Notes: a model not told the origin generated them from the sequence alone. A DNA stretch of 64,000 nucleotides from Curtobacterium sp. MR_MD2014 (GCF_000772085.1 NZ_CP009755.1:806001-870000); one strand, 5' to 3'. Counted from the stretch's first letter, positions 35,304-44,825 are shown. Translations and numbers: made by a program.

Positions 35304-36285
35304 GGTCAGCCCGGCCGACTTCGCCCGGTTGCGCGACCTGCGCGCCGGGTCACCGGAACACGTCGCGGAGGTCCTGCGGACCCGGATCCGCCGTCCGCTG
35401 CTCGCCGAGGACGGCAGGCTCCTCATCGTCGCCGCGGACCACCCCGCGCGCGGTGCGCTCGCGGTCCGCGACGACGCCTCGGCGATGGCCGACCGGTACG
35501 ACCTGCTCGAACGGCTCGTCGTGGCCCTCGGCCGCCCGGGCGTCGACGGGGTCCTCGGCACGCCGGACGTCCTCGAGGACCTGGCGCTCCTCGGGGCGCT
35601 CGACGGCAAGGTCGTCGTCGGCTCGATGAACCGCGGCGGCCTGCGCGGAGCATCGTTCGAGCTCGACGACCGCTACACCGCGTACTCGGCGCAGGCGATC
35701 ACGGACGCCGGGCTCGACGTCGCGAAGCTGCTCGTCCGGATCGCGCTCGACGATCCCGGCACCGCCTCGACGCTCGAGGCGACGGCGCGGGCGGTGACCG
35801 AGGCCGCGGCCCTGCAGCTTCCGATCATGCTCGAGCCGTTCATGTCCTCGTGGCGGGACGGCAGGGTCGTCAACGACCTGAGCGCCGACGCCGTCATCAC
35901 GTCGATGGCGATCGCCGCCGGCCTGGGCGAGTCGAGCGCCTACAGCTGGCTCAAGGTCCCGGTCGTCGACGACATGGCACGCGTGATGGCTGCGACCACC
36001 CTGCCGACGCTGCTGCTCGGCGGCGACCCGTCGGGCAGTCCGGACGAGACGTACGCCGCCTGGGACGACGCGCTCGCCCTGCCGGGCGTCCGCGGGCTCG
36101 TCGTCGGTCGCACCCTGCTCTACCCGCAGGACGGCGACGTCGCCGCCGCCGTCGACGTCGCCGCCGCCCTCGTCCACAGCCGGGAGGCACGGGGCGATCG
36201 CTCCACACCGGCTCGCCGTCGCGCCGACTCGCCTGCCCCGTCCGCCGCCCTGGACCCGTCCGTCCCGGAAGGAAGCACCGCATGA
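35296..36285 (+). CDS. Cgl0159-type (beta/alpha)8 class I aldolase, probable IolJ role
   Basis: A 329-aa TIM barrel related to DhnA/DeoC aldolases. The Schiff-base lysine is probably K220 in SWLKVPVV. AADHPARGAL near the start and GVRGLVVGRTLLYP (phosphate-binding loop) near the end also fit. It sits between iolC and mmsA, exactly the step needing 2-deoxy-5-keto-gluconate-6-phosphate cleavage to DHAP and malonate semialdehyde, and no classical IolJ is present. I infer that role. The last ~35 residues form a Pro/Ala-rich tail. The mmsA ATG overlaps its stop (ATGA). Confidence 0.8.
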   Translation: MPEVSPADFARLRDLRAGSPEHVAEVLRTRIRRPLLAEDGRLLIVAADHPARGALAVRDDASAMADRYDLLERLVVALGRPGVDGVLGTPDVLEDLALLGALDGKVVVGSMNRGGLRGASFELDDRYTAYSAQAITDAGLDVAKLLVRIALDDPGTASTLEATARAVTEAAALQLPIMLEPFMSSWRDGRVVNDLSADAVITSMAIAAGLGESSAYSWLKVPVVDDMARVMAATTLPTLLLGGDPSGSPDETYAAWDDALALPGVRGLVVGRTLLYPQDGDVAAAVDVAAALVHSREARGDRSTPARRRADSPAPSAALDPSVPEGSTA

Positions 36286-37805
36286 CCACCAGCACCGAGA
36301 CCAGCGCCGGCAGCACGACGGTCGGGCACTGGATCGACGGCGAGCACGTCGCCTCGGCCTCCGGTCGGACCGCCCCGGTCCACGACCCGGCGCTCGGCGT
36401 CGTGACGAAGCGGGTCGCCCTGGCCGACGAGGCCGAGGTCCAGCGGGCGATCGCGAGTGCCAAGGCGGCGTTCCCGGCGTGGTCGGACCTGTCGCTCGCG
36501 AAGCGCCAGCAGATCATGTTCGCGTTCCGTGAGGTCCTCAACCGGGACAAGGCCGAGCTCGCCGAGATCATCACGAGCGAGCACGGCAAGGTCATCGACG
36601 ACGCCCTGGGGGAGATCGCCCGCGGGCAGGAGGTGGTCGAGCTGGCGACGAACATCCCGTCGCTGATGAAGGGCGAGTTCTCGGACCAGGTGTCGACCGG
36701 CATCGACGTGTACTCGATCCGTCAACCGCTCGGCGTCGTGGGCATCATCTCGCCCTTCAACTTCCCGGCGATGGTGCCGCTCTGGTTCCTGCCGATCGCG
36801 ATCGCCGCCGGCAACACCGTCGTGCTCAAGCCCAGCGAGAAGGACCCGTCCGCCGCGATGTGGCTCGCGCGGAAGTTCCGGGAGGCCGGTCTGCCCGACG
36901 GCGTGTTCACGGTGCTCAACGGCGACAAGGCAGCGGTCGACGGGCTCCTCACCAGCCCCGACGTCGAGTCGATCTCGTTCGTCGGGTCCACGCCGATCGC
37001 CCGGTACGTGTCCGAGACGGGCACGAAGCACGGCAAGCGCGTCCAGGCGCTCGGCGGGGCGAAGAACCACATGCTGGTGCTGCCGGACGCGGACCTCGAC
37101 CTCGTCGCGGACAACGCGGTCAACGCGGGCTTCGGCTCGGCCGGTGAGCGCTGCATGGCGATCTCGGTGGTGGTGGCGGTCGAGCCGGTCGCCGACGAGC
37201 TGATCGCGAAGATCAGCGAGCGCGCGGCGACGCTGCGCGTCGGCGACGGACGTCGGGGCTGCGACATGGGCCCGCTCGTCACCGAGCAGCACCGCGACAG
37301 GGTCGCTTCGTACATCGAGGTCGCCGAGCAGGACGGAGCCGAGGTCGTGGTGGACGGCCGCACCGTGCGACCCGACGGCGACGAGAACGGCTTCTGGCTC
37401 GGCCCGACGCTGATCGACCGGGTGCCGACGTCGAGTCGCGTCTACACCGAGGAGATCTTCGGTCCGGTGCTCTCGGTCGTCCGGGTGCAGTCCTACGACG
37501 AGGGGCTCGAGCTGATCAACTCCGGCGCCTTCGGCAACGGCACCGCGATCTTCACGAACGACGGCGGAGCCGCTCGACGATTCCAGCGCGACGTGCAGGT
37601 CGGCATGATCGGCATCAACGTGCCGATCCCGGTGCCGGTGGCCTACTACTCGTTCGGCGGCTGGAAGAACTCGCTGTTCGGCGACCACAAGGCGTACGGC
37701 GCCGACGGGGTGGCCTTCTTCACCAGGCAGAAGGCGATCACCTCCCGCTGGCTCGACCCGGCAGTGCACGGCGGTGTCGACCTCGGCTTCCCGTCGAACG
37801 GCTGA
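36282..37805 (+). CDS. mmsA: CoA-acylating methylmalonate-semialdehyde dehydrogenase
   Basis: A 507-aa aldehyde dehydrogenase (IolA) converting malonate semialdehyde to acetyl-CoA and CO2. GIISPFNFPAMVPLWFLPIAIAAGN and FVGSTPIARYV bind NAD. The catalytic Cys is in GSAGERCMA (about residue 291). It ends IGINVPIPVPVAYYSFGGWKNSLFGD, typical of MMSDH. The ATG at 36282 has GGAAGGAAG upstream and overlaps the preceding stop by 4 bp. Confidence 0.95.
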   Translation: MTTSTETSAGSTTVGHWIDGEHVASASGRTAPVHDPALGVVTKRVALADEAEVQRAIASAKAAFPAWSDLSLAKRQQIMFAFREVLNRDKAELAEIITSEHGKVIDDALGEIARGQEVVELATNIPSLMKGEFSDQVSTGIDVYSIRQPLGVVGIISPFNFPAMVPLWFLPIAIAAGNTVVLKPSEKDPSAAMWLARKFREAGLPDGVFTVLNGDKAAVDGLLTSPDVESISFVGSTPIARYVSETGTKHGKRVQALGGAKNHMLVLPDADLDLVADNAVNAGFGSAGERCMAISVVVAVEPVADELIAKISERAATLRVGDGRRGCDMGPLVTEQHRDRVASYIEVAEQDGAEVVVDGRTVRPDGDENGFWLGPTLIDRVPTSSRVYTEEIFGPVLSVVRVQSYDEGLELINSGAFGNGTAIFTNDGGAARRFQRDVQVGMIGINVPIPVPVAYYSFGGWKNSLFGDHKAYGADGVAFFTRQKAITSRWLDPAVHGGVDLGFPSNG

Positions 37806-37813
37806 CGCGCAGC

Positions 37814-38722
37814 ATGGCGAACGAACAGCAGCAGCGCGACCGCTGGTTCATCCCGGCGGGCTCCCGCCCCGAGGCGGGCTGGACCGACGTGGTCGACGGC
37901 CGCGTCGAGGGGTGGACGCACACCGGTCTGCGGACCGGCGCCCTGCAGGACGGGGGCGAGCTGCGCCTCCCGGCCGACGCGGTCGAGCGCCTCGTCGTCC
38001 CGCTCGCCGGCAGCTTCACCGTGGCGTACGACGACACCGAGCAGGCGCTCGAGGGACGCACCGGCGTCTTCGAGGGGCCGACCGACGTCCTCTACCTGGG
38101 GTCCGGCACCGCCGCGACGATCACCGGCTCCGGTCGTGTCGCCGTGGCCGAGGCGCCCACGGCGACGGTCCGGCCGAGCACGTACATCGCCCGCGTCGAC
38201 GTCCCCGTGGAACTCCGCGGCACGGGGCAGTCGAGCCGGCAGGTGCACAACTTCGGGACCCCGGCCGCCCTCGACGCGGTGCGGTTCATCGTCTGCGAGG
38301 TGATCACGCCGGCCGGCAACTGGTCGTCGTACCCGCCGCACAAGCACGACACGAACCGCCCGGGCGAGGAGTCGGACCTCGAGGAGATCTACTACTACGA
38401 AGCCGCCGTGGCCCGTGGTGTGCAGGCTCCCGAGCAGGCCGACCCCTTCGCCCTGCACCGCACGTACGCCTCGGACGACCGGCCCATCGACGAGTTCCGC
38501 CAGGTGCGGACCGGGGACATCGCCCTCGTGCCGTACGGCTGGCACGGACCGGCCGTCGCGGCACCGGGCTACGACATGTACTACCTCAACGTCATGGCCG
38601 GACCGGACCCGGAGCGCGTCTGGAACATCACCGACGACCCCGCCCACGGGTGGGTCCGGCAGACGTGGACCTCGGAACCGATCGACCCGCGCCTGCCCTA
38701 CGAGAAGGAGCCCTCCCGATGA
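37814..38722 (+). CDS. iolB: 5-deoxy-glucuronate isomerase
   Basis: A 302-aa bicupin that converts 5-deoxyglucuronate to 2-deoxy-5-keto-gluconate. The metal-binding cupin motif is SSYPPHKHDT followed by EEIYYYE and the late His in VPYGWHGPAVAAPG. It starts 8 bp after mmsA and its stop overlaps the iolD ATG. Confidence 0.94.
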   Translation: MANEQQQRDRWFIPAGSRPEAGWTDVVDGRVEGWTHTGLRTGALQDGGELRLPADAVERLVVPLAGSFTVAYDDTEQALEGRTGVFEGPTDVLYLGSGTAATITGSGRVAVAEAPTATVRPSTYIARVDVPVELRGTGQSSRQVHNFGTPAALDAVRFIVCEVITPAGNWSSYPPHKHDTNRPGEESDLEEIYYYEAAVARGVQAPEQADPFALHRTYASDDRPIDEFRQVRTGDIALVPYGWHGPAVAAPGYDMYYLNVMAGPDPERVWNITDDPAHGWVRQTWTSEPIDPRLPYEKEPSR

Positions 38723-40656
38723 GCCAGCACGCCGGCCCGGAGCAGACCCGTCGGATGACCGTCGGTCAGGCGCTCGTCGCGTTCCTGGCGAACCAGTGGA
38801 CCGTCGACGGTGATCACCGCGAGCGCACGATCCCGGGGATCTTCGGCATCTTCGGGCACGGCAACGTCGCCGGTCTCGGGCAGGCGATCAAGCAGCTCCA
38901 CGTCGACCAGCCCGGCCTGCTGCCGTACCACCAGGCCCGCAACGAGCAGGCGATGGTGCACCAGGCCGTCGGGTTCGCCCGGATGCACCGCCGCCGGGCG
39001 ACCTTCGCGTCGACGGCCTCGGTCGGCCCCGGCGCGGCGAACATGCTCACCGGCGCCGCGCTCGCGACGACCAACCGGCTGCCCGCGCTCCTGCTGCCGT
39101 CGGACACCTTCGCCACCCGCAGGACCGATCCGGTGCTGCAGCAGATCGAGATGCCGCACGACCCGTCGCTGCAGGTGACGGACGCGTTCCGGCCGCTGTC
39201 GCGGTTCTTCGACCGCGTCGAACGGCCCGAGCAGCTGTTCCCGATCGCGCTCGCCGCGATGCGGGTGCTCACCGACCCGGCCGAGACCGGCGCCGTGACG
39301 ATCGCCCTGCCCGAGGACGTCCAGGCCGAAGCGCTCGACGTGCCGGTGACGTTCCTGCAACCGCGCGAGTGGCACGTCCGGCGTCCGCTGCCGGAACGCG
39401 GACCGCTGGCCCGTGCGGTCGAGGCGATCCGGAGCGCCGAGCGTCCCGTGGTCGTGGCCGGTGGTGGCGTGCTCTACTCGGGTGCCGAGGACGAACTCGC
39501 GGCCTTCGTCGAGACGACGGGCATCCCCGTCGGCACCTCGCAGGCGGGCGGCGGCTCGCTCGTCTGGGACCACCCGCAGTACCTCGGCGGCATCGGGGCG
39601 ACGGGGACGGCTGCGGCGAACGCGATCGCCGCACGGGCCGACGTCGTGATCGGCATCGGCACGCGGTACAGCGACTTCACCACGGCGTCCCGGACGGCGT
39701 TCCAGGACCCCGACGTGACCTTCGTCAACGTGAACGTCGCCGCGTTCGACGCCCACAAGCACGGCTCGCAGCTGCCGCTGGTCGCGGACGCCCGGGAGGC
39801 GCTGGTCGCGCTGACCGAGATGCTCACGGCAGGTTCGTCGGACGCCCCGTCGTACGCCGTCTCCGCCGGGTACGCCGCCGAGGTCGCGTCGCGGAAGCAG
39901 GAGTGGGACGCCGTCGTCGACGCCGCGTCCGTGCCGTCCGGACGCGCGGTCCCGGGCCAGTCGGAGATCATCGGCGCGGTCCGGGCGGCGACGGACCCGC
40001 GCGACGTCGTGGTCCAGGCAGCCGGCTCGCTGCCCGGCGACCTGCACAAGCTCTGGCGGGTCCGCGACCCGCTCGGGTACCACGTCGAGTACGCCTTCTC
40101 GTGCATGGGCTACGAGATCGCCGGCGGCATCGGTGTGCGACGCGGCGCCCCGGACCGCGACGCGATCGTCCTCGTCGGCGACGGTTCGTACCTGATGCTG
40201 CACACCGAGCTGGTGACGGCGGTCGCCGAGGGCATCAAGGTCGTCGTCGTGCTCGTGCAGAACGACGGCTACGCGTCGATCGGCCGCCTGTCCGAGACCG
40301 TCGGTTCCGAGCGCTACGGCACGGAGTACCGCTACCGGGACGACACCGGGTCGTTCGAGAACGACGAGGTGCTGCCCGTCGACCTCGCCGCGAACGCGCG
40401 CTCCTACGGCGTCGACGTGATCGAGGTCCGCCCCGGCCCGGACGTGATCGCCGACCTGACCGCGGCCGTGCGGCAGGCCAAGGCGAACGACCACACCACG
40501 CTGGTGCACGTGCACGCCGACCCGCTCGCCCCCGCCCCCGAGGGTGACGGCTGGTGGGACGTCCCCGTCGCCGAGACCTCGACCCTGCCGAGCACCCGGC
40601 GGGCCCGCGCCGAGTACGAGCAGCAGGTCGCGTCGCAGCGCCCCCTGCTCGGCTGA
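38719..40656 (+). CDS. iolD: 3D-(3,5/4)-trihydroxycyclohexane-1,2-dione acylhydrolase
   Basis: A 645-aa thiamine-diphosphate enzyme that opens the inositol-derived ring to 5-deoxyglucuronate. The N-terminal domain has GIFGIFGHGNVAGLGQAI and the activating Glu in YHQARNEQAMVHQA. The middle domain is VVVAGGGVLYSGAEDELAAF. The TPP-binding region GDGSYLMLHTEL is near residues 490-505. The ATG overlaps iolB by 4 bp. Confidence 0.95.
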   Translation: MSQHAGPEQTRRMTVGQALVAFLANQWTVDGDHRERTIPGIFGIFGHGNVAGLGQAIKQLHVDQPGLLPYHQARNEQAMVHQAVGFARMHRRRATFASTASVGPGAANMLTGAALATTNRLPALLLPSDTFATRRTDPVLQQIEMPHDPSLQVTDAFRPLSRFFDRVERPEQLFPIALAAMRVLTDPAETGAVTIALPEDVQAEALDVPVTFLQPREWHVRRPLPERGPLARAVEAIRSAERPVVVAGGGVLYSGAEDELAAFVETTGIPVGTSQAGGGSLVWDHPQYLGGIGATGTAAANAIAARADVVIGIGTRYSDFTTASRTAFQDPDVTFVNVNVAAFDAHKHGSQLPLVADAREALVALTEMLTAGSSDAPSYAVSAGYAAEVASRKQEWDAVVDAASVPSGRAVPGQSEIIGAVRAATDPRDVVVQAAGSLPGDLHKLWRVRDPLGYHVEYAFSCMGYEIAGGIGVRRGAPDRDAIVLVGDGSYLMLHTELVTAVAEGIKVVVVLVQNDGYASIGRLSETVGSERYGTEYRYRDDTGSFENDEVLPVDLAANARSYGVDVIEVRPGPDVIADLTAAVRQAKANDHTTLVHVHADPLAPAPEGDGWWDVPVAETSTLPSTRRARAEYEQQVASQRPLLG

Positions 40657-40687
40657 ACGAACCCATCCCACGAAGGACGACGACGTC

Positions 40688-41638
40688 ATGACCGACACCG
40701 CCGACACCGCTGCCACCGACGCAGCGGCCGCCCCCGCCGCGATCCGCATCGGTACCGCCCCCGACTCCTGGGGCGTCTGGTTCCCGGACGACCCGGGCCA
40801 GGTGCCGTGGCAGCGCTTCCTCGACGAGGCCGCAGCAGCCGGCTACACGTGGATCGAGCTCGGTCCGTACGGGTACCTGCCCACCGATCCGGCGCAGCTG
40901 TCCGACGAGCTCGAGTCCCGCGGCCTCCGGCTGTCCGCCGGCACGGTCTTCACCGGGTTCCACAAGGGTGACGACCAGTTCCAGCGGGCGTGGGACCAGG
41001 CGGTCGCGGTCGCCGGGCTCGCGTCGGCGCTCGGTGCCCGGCACCTCGTGACGATCCCGGACCTCTGGCGCTCGGACGCGACCGGTGCGGTGCTCGAGTC
41101 GCGGACCCTGACCGACGAGCAGTGGGAGCGCCTCGGCAGGGGACACGACCAGCTGGGCAAGGCGCTGCTCGAGGAGTTCGGCGTCCGCCAGCAGTTCCAC
41201 ACGCACGCCGACAGCCACGTCGGCACGTACCGCGAGACCGTGCGCTTCCTCGAGGAGACCGACCCGCGGTACACGAACCTGTGCCTGGACACCGGGCACT
41301 TCGCCTACTACGGCGGCGACAACCTCCGCATGATCGCCGAACACCCGGAGCGCATCGGCTACCTCCACCTCAAGCAGGTCGACACCGAGCTGCTGTTCGA
41401 CGTGCTCAAGAACGACGTGCCCTTCGCGACGGCCGTGGCGCAGGGCATCATGACCGAGCCGCCGCACGGCACCCCCGAGCTCGCCCCGGTCATCGAGGCC
41501 GTCGCCCGGATCGACCCGGACGTCTTCGGCATCGTCGAGCAGGACATGTACGGGTGCTCGGTCGACGCCCCCGGCCCGATCGCCGAGCGCACCGTCCAGC
41601 ACATCCTCGAGTCGACCGCCTCGGCGCGCGTCCGCTGA
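40688..41638 (+). CDS. iolE: inosose dehydratase-like sugar phosphate isomerase/epimerase
   Basis: A 316-aa AP-endonuclease-2-fold TIM barrel. APDSWGVWFPDDPGQVPWQRFLDE opens it; metal ligands lie in QFHTHADSH, CLDTGHFAYYGGD and YLHLKQVD. Position in the operon and family support dehydration of scyllo-inosose, though an IolH or isomerase role cannot be excluded. AAGGACGACGACGTC precedes the ATG at 40688. Confidence 0.82.
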   Translation: MTDTADTAATDAAAAPAAIRIGTAPDSWGVWFPDDPGQVPWQRFLDEAAAAGYTWIELGPYGYLPTDPAQLSDELESRGLRLSAGTVFTGFHKGDDQFQRAWDQAVAVAGLASALGARHLVTIPDLWRSDATGAVLESRTLTDEQWERLGRGHDQLGKALLEEFGVRQQFHTHADSHVGTYRETVRFLEETDPRYTNLCLDTGHFAYYGGDNLRMIAEHPERIGYLHLKQVDTELLFDVLKNDVPFATAVAQGIMTEPPHGTPELAPVIEAVARIDPDVFGIVEQDMYGCSVDAPGPIAERTVQHILESTASARVR

Positions 41639-41655
41639 CCCCCCAGGAGAACCCC

Positions 41656-42696
41656 GTGAGCACCACCGAGAACCTCCGCGTCGCCGTCGTCGGAGCCGGC
41701 GCGATGGGCAGCGACCACGTCCGTCGCATCACGTCCACGATCGCCGGCGCAGACGTCGTCGCCGTCGTCGACCCGGACACCGCCCGGGCCACCGCCACCG
41801 CCGAGCGGGCACCGGGGGCGCTCACCGCAGCGTCGTTCGAGGACGCCCTCGACGCGACGCCGATCGATGCCGTGCTCGTCGCGACGCCCGGGTTCCTGCA
41901 CGAGCCCGTCCTCGTTCCGGCGATCGAGCGTGGTCTCGCCGTCCTGTGCGAGAAACCCCTCACCACGAGCGCGGAGGACTCCCTGCGCATCGTCGAGCTC
42001 GAGCAGGCGAGGTCCGACCGCCCACGGATCCAGGTCGGCTTCATGCGTCGCTTCGACAAGGGGTACCAGGAGCTCCGGGCACTCCGCGAGTCCGGCACGA
42101 ACGGCGCGCTGCTCGCCCTGCACCACGCGCACCGCAACCCGACGACGCCGCCGAACTTCAGCGAGTCGATGCTCATCCACGACTCGGTCATCCACGAGAT
42201 CGACATCATCCCGTTCCTCACGGGCGAGCCGATCGTCGCGGTCGAGGTGAAGAAGCCCCGCAGGAACTCGCTCGGACCGGTCGACCTGCCGGAGCCGCAG
42301 TTCGTGCTGTTCACCACCGCGTCGGGCACCATGGCGATCGTCGAGATCAACGTCAACGCGCAGTTCGGGTACCAGGTGACGACCGACGCCGTGTTCGAGT
42401 CCGGCGTCGCGTACATCGGGCGCGAGACGACGATGAACGTCGTGTCGGCCGGTGTCTCGGGCCAGGGCGTCACCCCGTCCTTCGTCGAGCGCTTCGGCGC
42501 CGCGTACGACGAGGAGGTCCAGCGCTGGGTGGACGCTGCCCGCACCGGGGGCATCGACGGGCCGAGCGCCTGGGACGGCTACACGGCGTCGGTCGTCGCC
42601 GAGGTCGCCGTGCGGGCGCAGCAGACCGGCGCCCTCGAGCACGTGACCTACGCCACCGCGAAGCCCGCGTTCTACGACACGACGCCTGACGCCTGA
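41656..42696 (+). CDS. iolG: myo-inositol 2-dehydrogenase (Gfo/Idh/MocA family)
   Basis: A 346-aa NAD enzyme, first step of inositol degradation. The Rossmann motif is VAVVGAGAMGSDHVRR; VLCEKPLTTS carries the conserved EKP lysine; IHDSVIHEIDIIPFL holds the catalytic Asp/His. The GTG at 41656 has AGGAGA 6 nt upstream. It is the last of the tightly spaced iol genes; a strong hairpin follows. No inositol transporter is seen in the window. Confidence 0.92.
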   Translation: MSTTENLRVAVVGAGAMGSDHVRRITSTIAGADVVAVVDPDTARATATAERAPGALTAASFEDALDATPIDAVLVATPGFLHEPVLVPAIERGLAVLCEKPLTTSAEDSLRIVELEQARSDRPRIQVGFMRRFDKGYQELRALRESGTNGALLALHHAHRNPTTPPNFSESMLIHDSVIHEIDIIPFLTGEPIVAVEVKKPRRNSLGPVDLPEPQFVLFTTASGTMAIVEINVNAQFGYQVTTDAVFESGVAYIGRETTMNVVSAGVSGQGVTPSFVERFGAAYDEEVQRWVDAARTGGIDGPSAWDGYTASVVAEVAVRAQQTGALEHVTYATAKPAFYDTTPDA

Positions 42697-42793
42697 GGAC
42701 GCACCCTGACGAAGGACGCCTGACGGCGGCGCCCGGCGGCGGGCGCCCGGCGACGGAGGTGCCGGCACCGGTGCTGGAGACGGGCCGTGTACC

Positions 42794-42835
42794 GGACGGG
42801 AGGCGCGGTGCATGCTGGCACCGCGCCTCCCGTCC
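42794..42835. terminator. family A hairpin after iolG, 18-bp perfect stem
   Basis: GGACGGGAGGCGCGGTGC (42794-42811) pairs perfectly with 42818-42835, loop ATGCTG. It lies between same-strand genes, so it marks the end of the iol operon or dampens expression of the tautomerase gene 42 bp further on. A run of ten C (near 42851-42860) follows. Confidence 0.8.
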
Positions 42836-42877
42836 GCGACGGCGCACCGCCACCCCCCCCCACCCACAGGAGGCACC

Positions 42878-43285
42878 ATGCCGCTCGTCCGCATCGATCT
42901 CGTCACCGGTCGCACCCCGGAGCAGGTGCGTGCCGTCGCCGACGCGATCCACACCGCCATCGTCGCCGAGTACGGCATCCCCGAGCGCGACCGGTTCCAG
43001 GTGATCACCGAGCACCCGGCGCAGCAGATCATCGCGCAGGACGCCGGTCTCGGCTTCGAGCGGACCGAGGGCGTCGTCATGGTCCAGGTCTTCACCCAGG
43101 GCGGTCGGAGCGACGAGGCGAAGCAGGGTCTCTACCGCGCCGTGCACGACCGGCTCGCCGAGGTCGGCGTCGCGAGCGAGGACGTCTTCATCGGCTACGT
43201 GGAGAACGGGCCGCAGGACTGGTCGTTCGGGTTCGGCCGCGCCCAGTACGTGACCGGCGAGCTCGGCGTCCCCTCCGCCGGCTGA
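42878..43285 (+). CDS. tautomerase family protein (MIF/4-oxalocrotonate tautomerase fold)
   Basis: A 135-aa two-module tautomerase. Pro directly follows the initiator Met (MPLVRIDL) and becomes the catalytic N-terminal Pro1 after Met removal. Repeated beta-alpha-beta units (VRIDLVTGRTPEQVRAVADAI and VMVQVFTQGGRSDEAKQGLYRAV) give the fold. CAGGAGG 5 nt before ATG 42878 is a strong ribosome-binding site. Position after the iol genes hints at keto-enol isomerisation in that pathway, but the link is weak. Confidence 0.82.
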   Translation: MPLVRIDLVTGRTPEQVRAVADAIHTAIVAEYGIPERDRFQVITEHPAQQIIAQDAGLGFERTEGVVMVQVFTQGGRSDEAKQGLYRAVHDRLAEVGVASEDVFIGYVENGPQDWSFGFGRAQYVTGELGVPSAG

Positions 43286-43303
43286 GGCAGCGGGTCCGCC
43301 GGC

Positions 43304-44062
43304 CTACTTGTCGACGAGGGTGACCTCGAACGAGTAGCGGTCCGGGCGGTAGCAGTGCATCCCGTACTCCACCGCCCGGCCCGACGCGTCGTACGCCGTG
43401 CGGCTCATCGTCAGGACCGGGTCACCGTCCTCGATCTCGAGCAGCGAGGCCTCGTCGTCGGTGGCCGCCCGTGCCCCGATCCGTTGCTTCGCGACCCGCA
43501 TCGTGACACCCCGGCCGCGGAGCAGCTGGTACAGCCCGTGCGTCCGCAGGTCCTCGTCGGTGATCGCCGTGAACTCGGGCGGCAGGAAGTTCTCGAGGAT
43601 CGCCATCGGGACGTCCTCGGCGAAGCGGACGCGGCGGATGTGGACGACCGGCGTGCCCGGGGCGGTGCCGAGGGCCTCGGCGACGACGTCGCTCGCCGGC
43701 AGGTCCGTGCGCTCGAGCAGCGTGGTCGCCGGTGCCTGCGAGCCCTGCGCGAGGTCGTCGTACAGGCTCGTCAGCTCCACCTTGCGCGTCACGGGGCCGT
43801 GCACGACCTGCGTGCCGATCCCTCGACGACGGACGAGCAGCCCCTTGTCGACCAGGTCCTGGATGGCTCGGCGGATCGTCGGGCGCGAGAGCCCGAGTCG
43901 CTCGCCGAGGGCGATCTCGTTCTCGAGCCGTGCGCCGGGCGGCATCGCGCCGGAGCGGATCGCCTCCTCGAGCCGCGATGCGACCTGGAAGTACAGCGGC
44001 ACCGGCCCGGAGCGGTCCAGGTCCGTGGAGAAGTCGGACGGCAGCTGGCCCTCGTTGGTCAT
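43304..44062 (-). CDS. GntR/HutC family regulator, probable iol regulator
   Basis: 252 aa. The N-terminal winged helix has LYFQVASRLEEAIRSGAMPPGARLENEIALGERLGLSRPTIRRAIQDLVDKGLL. The C-terminal UTRA ligand domain (about 85-245) includes VHIRRVRFAEDVPMAILENFLP. Its place, convergent with the iol cluster, and the GntR type of Corynebacterium IolR suggest it senses an inositol metabolite. The ATG has GGAGGA 6 nt upstream. TTGTCACGACATAG-like sequence (minus strand, near 44112-44125) may be an autoregulatory site. Confidence 0.85.
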   Translation of the reverse strand: MTNEGQLPSDFSTDLDRSGPVPLYFQVASRLEEAIRSGAMPPGARLENEIALGERLGLSRPTIRRAIQDLVDKGLLVRRRGIGTQVVHGPVTRKVELTSLYDDLAQGSQAPATTLLERTDLPASDVVAEALGTAPGTPVVHIRRVRFAEDVPMAILENFLPPEFTAITDEDLRTHGLYQLLRGRGVTMRVAKQRIGARAATDDEASLLEIEDGDPVLTMSRTAYDASGRAVEYGMHCYRPDRYSFEVTLVDK

Positions 44063-44159
44063 CGCGGTCCTCCGGGTGGGGAGGGCACCGGCGACGGCAC
44101 CCCACGGCTATGTCGTGACAATAGCACCGGACTCCGCGCGGCCCGGCCCCCCGGGATCG

Positions 44160-44825
44160 TCAGTCGGCGAAGATCATCGGACGGTTCGACAGCCGCGGCT
44201 GGGCTGCCGCACGGGGCTGCTCCGTCCGCGGTCGCACCGGCGCGATGTGCACCCGGGTGGCCGCACCGAGCGCCTCGACCGTGTCGCACCCGTGCTGCCC
44301 CGCGGCGTGCACGACGATCGCGGCGCAGGCCTCGGCGTCGGCAGCGGCGTCGTGGTGCTGGAAGCCCTCGTACCCGGCCGCGCGGGCCGCCATCGGGAGT
44401 CGGTAGGAGTCGAGCGTGTAGGTCTTGCGCGCCACCTGGAGCGAGCACAGCGAGTGGTGCTGCGCCAGTTCCGTGCCGGTCGCCGAGCAGCCGCCGGCGA
44501 TCACACCCATGTCGAACCGGGCGTTGTGCGCGACCAGGACGTCCCCCTCGGCGAACGCCACGATGTCCCGGTACTGCTCGGCCCACCCCTTCGCCCCGAC
44601 CACGTCCGTCGCGACGATGCCGTGGATGCGGGTGTTCCACTCGAGGAACGCGTCGTGGCCCTGCGGTGGCTGGATGAACCAGGAGGCCCGCTCGACCACG
44701 CGGCCGCCGCGGACCTTGACGAGTCCGACGGAGCAGGCGCTCGCGGGGGAGCTGTTCGCGGTCTCGAAGTCGATCGCGGTGAAGTTCAACGGCACGCCCT
44801 CGATGGTCGCACGGGGTTCCGACAT
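44160..44825 (-). CDS. DEDDh 3'-5' exonuclease (DnaQ-like)
   Basis: 221 aa. Exo I motif AIDFETANSS (D19, E21), Exo II HNARFDMGVI, and Exo III with HHDAAADAEACAAI. The HHD...AD arrangement fits the DEDDh class. C-terminal ~40 residues are basic and Pro-rich. It resembles stand-alone DNA polymerase III epsilon-like exonucleases, not the BRCT type. ATG 44825 lies at the start of similarity. It is divergent from the hydrolase gene across 50 bp. Confidence 0.86.
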   Translation of the reverse strand: MSEPRATIEGVPLNFTAIDFETANSSPASACSVGLVKVRGGRVVERASWFIQPPQGHDAFLEWNTRIHGIVATDVVGAKGWAEQYRDIVAFAEGDVLVAHNARFDMGVIAGGCSATGTELAQHHSLCSLQVARKTYTLDSYRLPMAARAAGYEGFQHHDAAADAEACAAIVVHAAGQHGCDTVEALGAATRVHIAPVRPRTEQPRAAAQPRLSNRPMIFAD

